Origin: Galbula dea
Taxonomy: Eukaryota; Chordata; Aves; Piciformes; Galbulidae
Direction of reading: 5' to 3'
DNA: 64,000 nt
NCBI GenBank assembly: GCA_013399015.1
Contig: VWZX01013781.1
Location: forward strand, 983,926 to 1,047,925
Shown: positions 27,081 to 37,900 of the stretch, one piece after another
How the letters are laid out: every line of letters starts with the position of its first letter
Position numbering within the stretch: position 1 is the stretch's first letter
Position numbers and translations under genes: made by a program
The notes under the pieces: model-generated
Seen by the model: the letters and a program-made list of their open reading frames with translations, nothing else
What the model was told of the DNA's origin: nothing
The model's database searches: none

Positions 27081-30000
27081 GACTAACCAAATCGTTCCAC
27101 AAGTCCAAAATTCAATGTCGCTTTTGTTATCACATTGCAATTCATGTATACTGCGCTTTGACCGATTACTGTTTTCAATTCTATTAGCTATGTTTAACAA
27201 TTGATGCAAATTTGGGTGGAACAGAGTAAGTTTTCTAAATAACAAGGTCCCCCCATGCAGGCTAGCAGGGACCCCATTCCATGCCCTGTCTCCACATAAC
27301 AAGCACTGAAACACAGAGGTAAAATATCACACGTCCAGTTTCTCCACAGATTTTCTCTTTGTATTTCATTATATGCCTAATGGGAAAAAATATGGGGCAG
27401 AGTTTTTGGCTGGTCCAATGTGTCATTGATTTCCTTTGAGAATTTATAGGAACAACAGAAAGTGTCTATCCCTACATTTCTGAAGTATTTGCATCAGCAT
27501 GAAGAAAAAAACAGAGGAAAATCATGCAGGACACATGAGACTTTTCTGCAAATTTATCATGATTTTCTGCAGATTTTTTTTATTGTATTTTCCTACATTA
27601 ATTTTAAAGAAAAAACATCTTTATCTAATTTTTTCCAATAATTTTATTTGACCATTGCCATAGTTGGATTCTAGGAACAACATAATGCCGGGGGGAAGGG
27701 ACTGTATTACCAAAACTTGTAGAATTTAAATGCCTTGTCCCACAAAAACCTTTCATTACAAAAATGTGATCTTCCCTGAAAGATCCTTATTTACTCATAA
27801 TAAGATTCTGTGAAAATCAAGATGATATTGGACTGTTGTTAATAAGAGATATGGAGATTCTAAATCATCTGTTAAGATGGTTGTTACGATTTGCCAATAT
27901 TTATTACCTGCAATATAGCTTACTTGAAAGAGATAAACCATCCATCAATAGGATATGCCCCTTTGGCAGTTGTTTTATCAACTGTTCCAAGCATCATTCT
28001 TTTTCATTAGATGTTTCATTATACATATGTCTGTCTTTCATCTTCTTCTTGCAAAAAATCCTCCAGAGCAAACTACCATTGACACATGACCCCTTGGAGT
28101 GGATGATATCATGTGATTTTTTACAGTTTGCGGTATTCTTTTCTAACCCTACAGATAGAAGGCAAGCAAGAGGTAGTATTTACTGAACCATATAGAAAAC
28201 AGTCCCAACATGTATTTTCAGCCTTTCAACACATTGGATAAAAAAAAAGAAAAAGGTCTTTGCAGTATTTACACTTATTTACATATTATATTAAAATATA
28301 AAAATATTAGAACCATAGAACAAGAGAATACCACTAAACCCATATTCCTATTGCTGTAGAAACTGAGCTTGATTTGCTTGATATTTTCTGCTACACTAGT
28401 AACAAGCAGTTGACATGAAAATTAATGTCTTGGAACCTTTGCCTTTGGGTTAATTAAAGTGCAAGGCACAACAAAGAGACATTTGAAATGCTTTTCTTAA
28501 AAAATATAGAATAAAAAATGTTTTCAGGACAGAAGCAACTATTGCCATAGAAAGGAGAGATACTGTACGCTTCTTCCCAAGTAGCATGCATGATCCAACA
28601 ATATATTGTTCTTATCCTGAGATTATCTTTTCAGTTTGACTACAGTGACAAATACTGTGCCCTATATTTGTCATGAAGAAGAATCACAGACTCCTAACAA
28701 ATAAATTCAATGAAAGCATGAAGAATACAGATAACTGATGTGAGATTTATTTGATGAAAGAGAGCTACAGAAATGTAATGTTAGGAAGCTAGAAGAGACA
28801 AGAAGCAAAATAAAGTACTTTCTAGACTTCTAAGATAAGTTTGGTGCTCAGGGCAATTAAAAGTAAATTAAATCTAAACTAGATTAAACTGAAAGTCTTT
28901 GGAGCTCAACATGTCTGCCAGACTCTTCTCAGTCTCCATTCCTATAAAAAAAAAAAATCAAATCTTCTTTTAATTAAACAATTTGACCTTCATTCTTCTT
29001 CAGGAAAATCTTTCGGTTTCTAAGGCATTATGACAAATAAATGAGCGGAACCAATGCTATTCCCTGCTCTACATCTCGCAGACCCCAGGAGCCACAGGCA
29101 GGAATGGCATTTAATGGCTGGAAGATGGCAGAACTAGAAGAGACGACACAACTGCTTATCTTATAAATGAAAAGGCAATTGAAGCACGATACAAACTGAG
29201 GTGGTGCCCCTCTACTTTTAAAACTTTTATTGAACTCTACAACCTGAACTAAACTTTCCTCTGCTTGTATCAGCTACCCTTTGATTTCCTGCAGAACTGT
29301 TAGGCATTTCCAAGGATGGGACTAAGGGATAGCATTTTGGTTTCCCCACATTAACAAACTCCTACAAGTTTTTCTTTGAGACAAGCCTGTTTGGAAAGGC
29401 TTGAAATTTGCACAGGGGAATTTTTTTAATGCACTTATGTGACATAAACTACCTTTGGAAAAGACATATTAACTTAGTATACTTTCAAAATACTGCTCAG
29501 ACTTCAAAAAACAAAAAGGTACAATTCATACATGTGGAATACCAACTTGTTATGACTTTTTAAAGAAAATTTCTCACAACTGTTGATTGGAATGAGAATC
29601 CTATAGGTCACTGTTGAGCTGGCCAGAGAGAAGACTGTACCTTTACAACGTTCAGTCTTAATCTCAGATGATAGATTTTTAAACTTTTTAAAAAATAATA
29701 GTCTAGAAAAAATATTTAAGTTTATGAAGCTAAACACTCAGGATTTGGAAAATACTAAAGTGAAAGTTTACTTTCAGACCTTTTATCAACATTACAGCAC
29801 AGTTACTTATACATGTAACCTCATAATCAAATAAGTTCAAAGAAAATTTTACAAAAATATAGCCAAAAGATTTTTTTCCTTCAACTTAGCCCATGTGTAA
29901 GGATATGTAACACTTATATAACTCTCAACAGTGTAATTTATGTTTGTAGTATCTATCATAGCAATTGCTTCTAGCTTCACCTCTTAAATGCATCCTTCAA

Positions 30001-33000
30001 GTCCTCTAATTCTAGGTTAGAGTCTTGCCTGTGGTAAGCACATTCAGTTTTCATCAAAGGAAATGGAAATGCCAAACACACAACTTGTAATCTGCACTTG
30101 TGTTTGCTATTTTTCTCTGATCACATGAGGTGAGGCTTCCACAGCAGTGATTATCTCTCCACTCCAAGAAGCCATGCTTTGTTACAGCAACCCAAAAGTT
30201 CGCCACTCTATCCCTTAACCAAATGTTACCTAATTTTCTACCTGCTTTGTGTCCATACATTCCTCCATCTGCTTACCAAAGATTATGAATAACTGATTGA
30301 ATTTCAGGGGTTTGGGGTTTTCTAGTTTTTTTGGTTTAGTTTTGGGGTTTTTGTGGTTTGTTTTTTGTTTGGTTGGTTTTGTTTTTTGGGTTTTTTGGGG
30401 GGATTTTATTTATGGATTGTTTAATAGGTTCTTTACAATGAATGGCATTTTCATGTTTTTCCTAATCTCTTATTAATACTGGCCCTGTTAAATTTGCAAT
30501 TAACATTTTCTTTAACCTGAAGATCTGAAAATGTTCTTTCGAAGGTGTGTTGAAACAGGTTAACATTAGCTAAACTTTTATAAATTTATGACAAATGCAG
30601 CATATTATATTCAAAAAATAAGCAAATGATTTGTGAGATAAACCATAGAACAAATTAAATTTGACACCCAGCACATGTTTTTGGCATGTAAACCTTTGTC
30701 ACTTGAAAATGCGCTGACTTATAATTATGCACTTACAGAATATGCATCCTTCCAATAGATTTCCCAATTACAAGGCACCTAATTTGCCAAACCAATCAAT
30801 GCTCTCTCTGATGCACAAAACCCTGCAAATTTGATTGCTGCTGAAAGGTCTATTTTTCCATCAGTATAGCAAAATGGGTTGAATTTTGACTATTTAGCAA
30901 TCTCTTTTCTCCCGTACATAGGGAAGCTGGAAGGAGAAATGAAGTTATGCAACAGTAAGGCAGAATCAGGTCTTTGGAGAGCAGGAACTACAGCTGAATC
31001 ATTCAGGCAAGCCAACCTAGATATAGTAGTGGTGTATTTCCACAATGGTTCTCACAATTTTACATTATTTCTGAGTAATACTTGATGAAATGTCAAATGT
31101 AAAGTACTGCTGACACCAAGGAGGCTGTAAGTTACCATCTTGATACAGCAGGCAGCTCTCAAATTTTTCAGTAGGAAAAGCAAAATCTTCAGCAGGAGTT
31201 CAGCAGGTGTTCCACAGTATCTTGTTCATTGTCTCAGAAAAAACATCATTTTACTTTCATTCTGTGTACTTATGAAATATGCTATCAATTAAAAGGATAA
31301 TGAGTAGCTAATATAAACGTATGAAAATGGTTGTGAAACTGCCTATTCCTGCACAGTCTGACAAGATGCTTTGAGCACAGAGGCTTGCCAAAGAAATAAA
31401 TATGTAATCAGACCTGCCAACACTCACTCATTCAAAACTACATTCCTTCATATTGAATTCATCTTAAGGGTGTTAAGTTTTGCCCTCTAGCGATGAAGAA
31501 TGTTTACCGTGGATATTGCAAGACATTGACAAAAATCTCACTGCTCTCATTCCCTGTGGACCCTGAATTTGTGGTTGAAGAAATGGTGTTTCATCCAATA
31601 GCTCAGACAATGGCAATGTGCTCATTCTGGAGTAATTCTGTTCATGTTCATGTTTTGCTTTTAAAAGCAATGCTCCCTTTCTGTGCAATGAAAAGTATAA
31701 TTCATAGACCTGTATCCGAAGCACTGGCAGGCCATTCAAGTATTTTACTGTAGACTAGGCTAACACAAGGAGGGTCCCAAAGTTTCTTTATCCTACTCAA
31801 AGCTTCTGTGACAAGGCTCTGTTGAGAACAACTTGTCAGGCAGATGCTTTTGACAAACTGCCTTAATAAAAGCAACGATACCACTGAAGCCACCTATAAA
31901 TCTTCAATAAAAATTGAATTCTATAATATTAAGTTCAATTCTAAGAAAGGAATTCTATGAATGACTGGGGTTTTGTTTGTTTTTTGGTACAACATATGGC
32001 AGATTTCTTCATATGGTAGAGCTGATATCTTAAGGACTCTGGACACAGTTGGCCTGTTACTATGCTTAGTACCTAGGTTTGGATTTACTTTGCTTTATCT
32101 GCTTTTCTTTATCTTTCTTTATTTCTTTGCTTCTGAAAGTTGTAATACACACGTCAAATCCTCCCCCTGTAACTCAGTATCACAAACTATTAAGAATCTG
32201 AGACATCTTTCCTCATTTTGTTTGTTATCCTATATCTCATATTACTTTGGCAGAAACCTTATAGGATTCCTCACGTATAACAAAATAATTTCCCAACTCT
32301 CCCTTTCTTTTTTCTTTCTTAGCACAACTGTTAACTTTGATACTTAAATGAAGTGTCTGCTTTTCAAATACTTTTTCAATTTCTCAGGCTTTTCTAAATG
32401 TCAACAAAGTTTCTTTGGATAATCTACAGTTCAACACACTTCTTGGGTCTAGACTGTTAAAAGAGGCAGTCCTTTTGGCTTCTGCCATTTAATTAACATC
32501 CTCCTTTTCTTTCAAAACATGTGGAATAGTTTTCAGTACTTTGCACTATCTTTTTTTTAAAATTGAGACAGACTGCAGAAGTTGGGAAATATTGACCAAC
32601 ATCAACAGTTCTGCTGACTGTTTCATGGTTGTATCTATTTGAGTTCTCCTCAGTTACTTGTTCATATCATCTCTAGTGGTGACACCCGCATCTTTACAGT
32701 AGTTTCTGCCTGTTTCCTACACTTTGTCTTCGCACTTGTCCCAGGTAAGAACAAGCACCTGACAAGACAGATTCTCTGATCACATTGCATTTGTAGCATT
32801 TTTAATTCTTTGGGACTCTTTGAAATATACTAATCTTTACTTAAGTAGAGTTTTTAGACTACTTTCACCAAATTCCATTATGATTTGAAGCAGAACAGCA
32901 TTGATCTGCTGGGTTTACAAGCAGGGTCTTCTCAACCCATTACAGATGCTCCTTTCTACACTTTGAATACCAGAGCAAAAAGTATTCCAGTGCATTCCTG

Positions 33001-34142
33001 GAGCACTATACTACCTGGGTTTAATGATCATTATACACAGAGGAATGGAAAAACACATATGTAGAGAGACTCTTTCACTAGACTTGCTCAGACAAATTGC
33101 ATGAGATTGCTCCTGCCTTCCCCTTCCAAGGGAGCTCTAACTGCCTGGGACTTTCAACACTGGTACTCCAAAAATGATTTGGCAACTGCTTTTTTAGGTC
33201 TTAGGCAGTTGACTGGTATAATTTTCCTCGTTGTTTCTCAGACAGCTAGAAAGTTTTTATGTAACAACCCAGTCTCCACATCTATAGATGGAAAAAACAA
33301 CAAGGGCAACAAAACCTTCTATATCCTGCAGTTTACATTCTCTCCTCAGCCCCTATCAGATACTGCATTCTTCAGCTAACAATCTTACTACAGATTTATG
33401 GAGAAATCACCATTAAGACAAGTTATAATGAAAGTAAATATGTTTATTTCTTTACACACAGAAAGCAGTCAGCAGTGTTACTGAAGTTCATATGAACCAC
33501 AGGTGATAGAAAGGCAGGAAAATTGTGCTTATTTCAAGATCACATCCAAAAGGCCCTCCAGGACCTGTGACAACTAATTCACATAGTTGGGGTCTAAGGA
33601 CATTTACAGAAGAGCACTTCACATTAGAAAGCATGCTTGCTTTTGTTATTTGTCTTCAGTTTTAGTCCTTCAGAGCTTTCAGTCAGCTTACAATCACTCT
33701 TTAACTCTGCCTGCAATTCTTTCTCAATTCAGTCAAAAAGTTTCTTTCTCCTACTTGCCTGCTGGCTTCACGTACATTATGAACCTCATATTCCATTTGA
33801 GCACAGGGAATACTAATTACATGTTGCTCAGCCACATACTTGGGATTTGTGAATGTAGCGAACTACTGACTGTTGAGATCTGACATTGCATTGCCCAAAT
33901 CATCAGAACATGAAAATACACGTGGGAGTAAGTGAGGGATACTCATTTGAAGCAGAACTAGATGAGGACCCATATAAACGTATACAAAGCAGATTAATGT
34001 GTTGGACCCTCCATCTTCGTGCTTTAAACCTGTGTGAGCACCTGCCATGCCAATGCTATCAAGCATAAGCCCTTTATGCCCATCAATTCCACAAGCACGC
34101 AGGGTTTCTCCCACGTTGTGTGAACCAACCACCACCACCACC
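27081..34142. other. Intergenic, no gene recognised
   Basis: No exon series or RNA gene is supported. The stretch holds a G/T-rich tract at 30300-30405, A runs near 28240 and 28948, and a short CCA repeat at about 34126-34140. Low-complexity frames such as plus-strand 31961-32347 (hydrophobic, 128 codons) look like chance translations of AT-rich sequence. Confidence 0.55.
30300..30405. repeat. G/T-rich low-complexity tract
   Basis: The plus strand is almost purely G and T, with G runs of at least three at about 30307, 30314, 30344, 30388 and 30397 separated by T-rich spacers. Four or more G runs could form a G-quadruplex, but the long loops make it weak. No gene context. Confidence 0.85.
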
Positions 34143-34650
34143 ATTTTGGGCCCCTCACTACCAGGACACGGAGGCATTGGAACTTGTCCAGAGAAGGGCA
34201 ACATGACTGGTGAAGGGTCTGGAGAATAAGCCTTATGAGAAGCAGCTGAGGGAACTGGGGTTGTTTTGTCTGAAGTAAAGGAGGCTCAGGGGAATCCTTA
34301 TCTCTCTCTGTAACTACCTGAAAGGAGGTTTCAGTGAGGTGGGTGTCAGTCTCTTCTGTCGAGTTACCAGTGATAGGACAAGAAGAAAAGGCCTCAAGTT
34401 GCACAAGGGGAGGTTTAGACTGGATATTAGGAAAAATTTCTTCACTGGAAGCGTTGTTAGCCGTTGGAACAGGCTTCCCAGGGAAGTGGTGGAGTCACTG
34501 TCCCTGGAGGTGTTTAAAAACGTATAGACGTGCTGCTTAGGGACATATATGCATAGTTTAGCGGCATGCTGGCGACAGGTTGACGCTTATACATGATGAC
34601 CCCCGATGTCTTTTTCAACCGTAGTGATTCTGTGGTTCCGCGATTCTGTT
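34143..34650 (+). mobile_element. CR1 LINE 3' end immediately upstream of the IPO5 promoter
   Basis: Sense-orientation CR1: CCAGAGAAGGGCAAC near 34181 and the ORF2 C-terminal stretch (frame 34339-34527 reads LDIRKNFFTGSVVSRWNRLP), ending in GTGATTCTGTGGTTCCGCGATTCTG around 34622-34648. It is diverged and contains stops. The 5' truncation is at about 34143. The 3' end lies roughly 60 bp before the first CCAAT box of IPO5 and 240 bp before its start codon. Confidence 0.92.
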
Positions 34651-34888
34651 ACTGCCCTCCCTCAGCGGACTGCCGCTTCACAATTGGAGGCGAGGCCAGT
34701 GCGTCACATCCAATGGAAACGTTCAAGGGCGCGGCCGACCCCAGAGAGTAGTCGGGAGCCGAGAGCAGCCGTTGTCCCGGCTCCGCCTCTCTTCCTCCGC
34801 TGGCGGCGAGACCGGCTTTACCCCTCCCATTCTTCGCCGCCTCGCTGTCCCCGCCTGGCCGGCCTTGCTCTCTTTCCCTTTCGCAGCA
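34651..34888 (+). promoter_or_regulatory. IPO5: IPO5 CpG-island promoter and 5' UTR
   Basis: GC content and CpG density rise sharply right after the CR1 tail. Visible elements are an inverted CCAAT box (ATTGG at 34683-34687), a GCGTCAC half-site like a CREB/ATF site at 34701-34707, and a CCAAT box at 34710-34714. There is no TATA box, as usual for a housekeeping importin gene. Transcription probably starts at a pyrimidine-rich site between about 34760 and 34800, which is inference. The reading frame is open upstream of the ATG for at least 130 bases but has no in-frame ATG nearby. The chosen ATG at 34889 has G at -3 and G at +4. Confidence 0.75.
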
Positions 34889-34978
34889 ATGGCGACGGCG
34901 GAGCAGGAGCAGGAGCAGTTCTACCATCTCCTGGGCAACCTGCTCAGCCCAGACAATGCGGTCCGCAAGCAGGCTGAG
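34889..34978 (+). CDS. IPO5: IPO5 coding exon 1
   Basis: Residues 1-30, from the ATG to KQAE, then donor GTAACG. The start agrees with the family N-terminus (alanine/glutamine-rich, then QFY.LLGNLLSPDN). It ends in phase 0. Confidence 0.95.
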
Positions 34979-37900
34979 GTAACGGGTCCTCCTCACCCCG
35001 GCCCTGGGCGCCAAACCGGCCTGTCAGACCTCCAAGACCTTGCCGGAGGGAGGGAAGGAGAGCAGGGAGGTGGCGGGGCCGGCTCAGCCCCACGTGTGAG
35101 CAGCGGCACCAGCTGCTGCCGGGGCGGCCCAGGCCTTACCTCCGTCGGTGCCGGCCCTTCCGTGGGGGAGCGGCGCGGTTGCGGCGGTTCTCCCCGGCGG
35201 GTGCAGGGGCCGCTCCGGCAGTTGGTGGGGGCTCCGGCCGCTGGCGCGTGAGGGCGCGGGGATTCTCGTCCCCCTCCCTCAGTCGTTCCTGCCTCGGCGG
35301 CTCTGTGTGTCTGGCACCGCTCGGCTCTCGGCCGCCTCGTGTCCGCTGCTTCCGCCCCTCGGGGCCCGCGTGGAGCCCTCCGGGGGCTGTTTCGCTCCCT
35401 TGCCTACGGCGAGACGGGGCCTGGGCTGGATCTGCCGGCTCCAGCGGGGAGGGGACACCAAGCCGGCGGCCAGTAGTGGGGCCGGCCCTCGTTGGCTCGG
35501 GAGCGGGGGAGCCCAAATGAGGTTAGGGCGGGTGTCTGCCCGCCGTGAGTGCGGAGTTCGGAGAGGCGTGATTGAAACCCTGGGGAACCTCTGCACTTGT
35601 AGACGCCTTTCTGCGCTCTCGAAGCGGCCCTCGCTGCAGGTCTGTTCCCCCCCGACCCCCGGGTGTGCCACCTGTGTTGGGGCAGGAGCGGGGTCGGAGC
35701 CGTCCTCCCCCGGCCCGTCGAGGTCTTCAACTGTTGCCACACAGTAGTTTGGTTTTTGACTTCGATGTGGGCCGTGTATTCAAGTGTTTCGTCACCTAAG
35801 AAGTATTTCACTAAAAGAAGCTTTTTCAATATACTGAGTTTCTCTGTTATCAGCAAAACTTTTCAGATGTGTTATCTCAGCTAAAATTCTTTGTGATGGC
35901 TAAGCCATGTTAATTCTTTCTCCCTGTCATGCTTAAGACTCCATTGTTAAGCCTAGTGGGGAATCTCTCCCATTGAATTAAATACTACTGTGACAAATGA
36001 CTAAGTCTTTAAGCAAGATAATGCTCAAAGTTAGTAACTTTATTGAACAAATTAAAGCAAAATAAATAAATAAATAAAGGCAAACAAACAGAGTAGGGTA
36101 CCCTAGGAGTCCTGGATATACCAAGACTCACACTAAGTTCAGTTCCCTCCTTTTATAGGTGTCCTCCAAAGTCTCCTCCCCCTTTTTTTCCCTCCATACA
36201 ACATCTCATTGGTCCTTTTTCCTGTCATGAAACATCTCATTGGTCGCCCGTACTAATGCATATTCATGACTAGTTCCGAGAAGGGGTTGGTTTTTGCAAA
36301 TGAGTTCCGGAACAGGTGCATGCTCCCTTTACTTTTCGGGCTCTTCTCTGGTGGTCGATGGGTGAAGTAAGCAGTCTTCCTCAGCTGGCTCTTAGGATGA
36401 CCTTAAGCTTCATGCCTGTGCTTTTACAGACTTTTCTTTACAAAACACTGTGTGGGAAATAGAACTGACATATCATCAGAACTATACACAGCCAACATTT
36501 TAAGAACAAGCAGAGCAGTTAAAGCTTGTGGTTATACAAGGCGATGCATGAAGGAGGCCACAGCCTGTTATGTACTCCTAATGTTATTTTATATCAATGC
36601 AAATCAGGTGAACGTATTTCACACTACAGTCTAGGTTTTGCATGAATTCCCACTGCATGGCTGCATTGGGTGTTGCGCTCATCTATTCAGTGGTCAGCAG
36701 AGTTCAGCGCATTGTTTGGAGAAGAATAAAAAGTATAATTGTTCCTGATGCTGCAGTGAAAATTTTTAAAACAGAATTTGGGAATGAGAAGGTGGGGGGG
36801 CATACATTTTTAGAAAGCTAGTGAAGTTCAGTATTGATTACTGCAAATGCTTTCTAGAGAAGCAGTGAGAATTGTTCCCACATTCTTGAATATAGAATTG
36901 GGATGGAGGCCATTCCCTGGAAGCTGAACTACTTTTATCTTCTCAGCTGCCTGCATGTAACATAACATTTCTCACAACTTTTTGAAGTTTATTAAAATTG
37001 TAACAAGGCAGATTTATTGGACAGCTGTATCATATTGCATGTGAAATAAAACATTATTGGAATAGAAATGCAAAACTGGTGTAGTCTTCCAGAAAATTCC
37101 TTGGAACTGAGTTGAGTGGGGTTTTTTAATCTGCATAGATGCATATGCTCTATGGTAAATCAGAATAACAAACCTTATTTGTCATGATAGATTACCAAGC
37201 TTTTCAAGTCATTGGTTTTGTATAGAAACACAAGCAAGCAGTATAACTTCCACTAACTTAGCAGAAACCAGTGCCAGATCCAGTGCAGTTTTCTAAGGTG
37301 TGTTGCAAGTATTTTTATGGTTTAGGATCGTTCAGAGTGGAAGGGTCCTCAGGAGGTCTGTAGTGCAATCTCCCTCACAAAGCAGTGTCAGCTATGAGGT
37401 CAGACCGGGTCACTCAGGGCTTTGTCCTGTTTAGTCTTGAAAACCTTCAAGAATGTAGACTGCACAAGCTCTCTGAGCAACCTGCTCCTGCATGACTGTC
37501 CTCATTAGAGCAAAAAGGTCTGAGCCTCTTTATTTCAATTTATCTGTTGTCTCATTCTTCGAGAGCCCAGCTCAGTCATCTTCGTGGTGAGTTAATGAGC
37601 TGGTACCTAGAAACACAAATCTCTCTCTACAGTGTAGCTAGCTAGAGTGACTTTTAAGTTGCTCATTTCATGAATTAAGATTTCTTTGGGTGAAAGTACT
37701 ACATAGCCTTTAGAATATCTACTTAACGAAAATCATACAGGAGTCATTGTATCTTAAATATCTGCATAGTCAAATCAGGTTTTTCTTCAAGTGTACTTGC
37801 TGTTGGAAGGCAATACTGAATACTGTAGAGATTCAAATAACTGTAGGTAAATTGAATAACAGGTTTTCATTTGTATCTAATGAAAACCAGTGAGAATGAG

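Larger units (their letters stand above)
34651..35740. other. IPO5: CpG island over IPO5 exon 1 and start of intron 1
   Basis: About 1.1 kb of GC-rich sequence with frequent CpG, in contrast to the AT-rich flanks on both sides. It covers the promoter, coding exon 1 and the first ~760 bp of intron 1. The long frames inside it in all directions (for example 35148-35747) result from the lack of AT-rich stop codons and are not genes. Confidence 0.85.

Noticed and set aside
34772..34888. In-frame upstream extension of importin-5 from a TTG at 34772
   Set aside because: The frame is open but has no ATG, and the composition is that of a GC-rich 5' UTR. The ATG at 34889 has good context and matches the family N-terminus.
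35136..35856. Several 110-200-codon frames on both strands in the CpG island
   Set aside because: They are proline/arginine/glycine-rich translations of GC-rich DNA in intron 1, overlapping in many frames at once; no domain seen.
36452..36634. 60-codon plus-strand frame in IPO5 intron 1
   Set aside because: It lies in the U3 part of the solo LTR on the opposite strand and has no recognisable motif.
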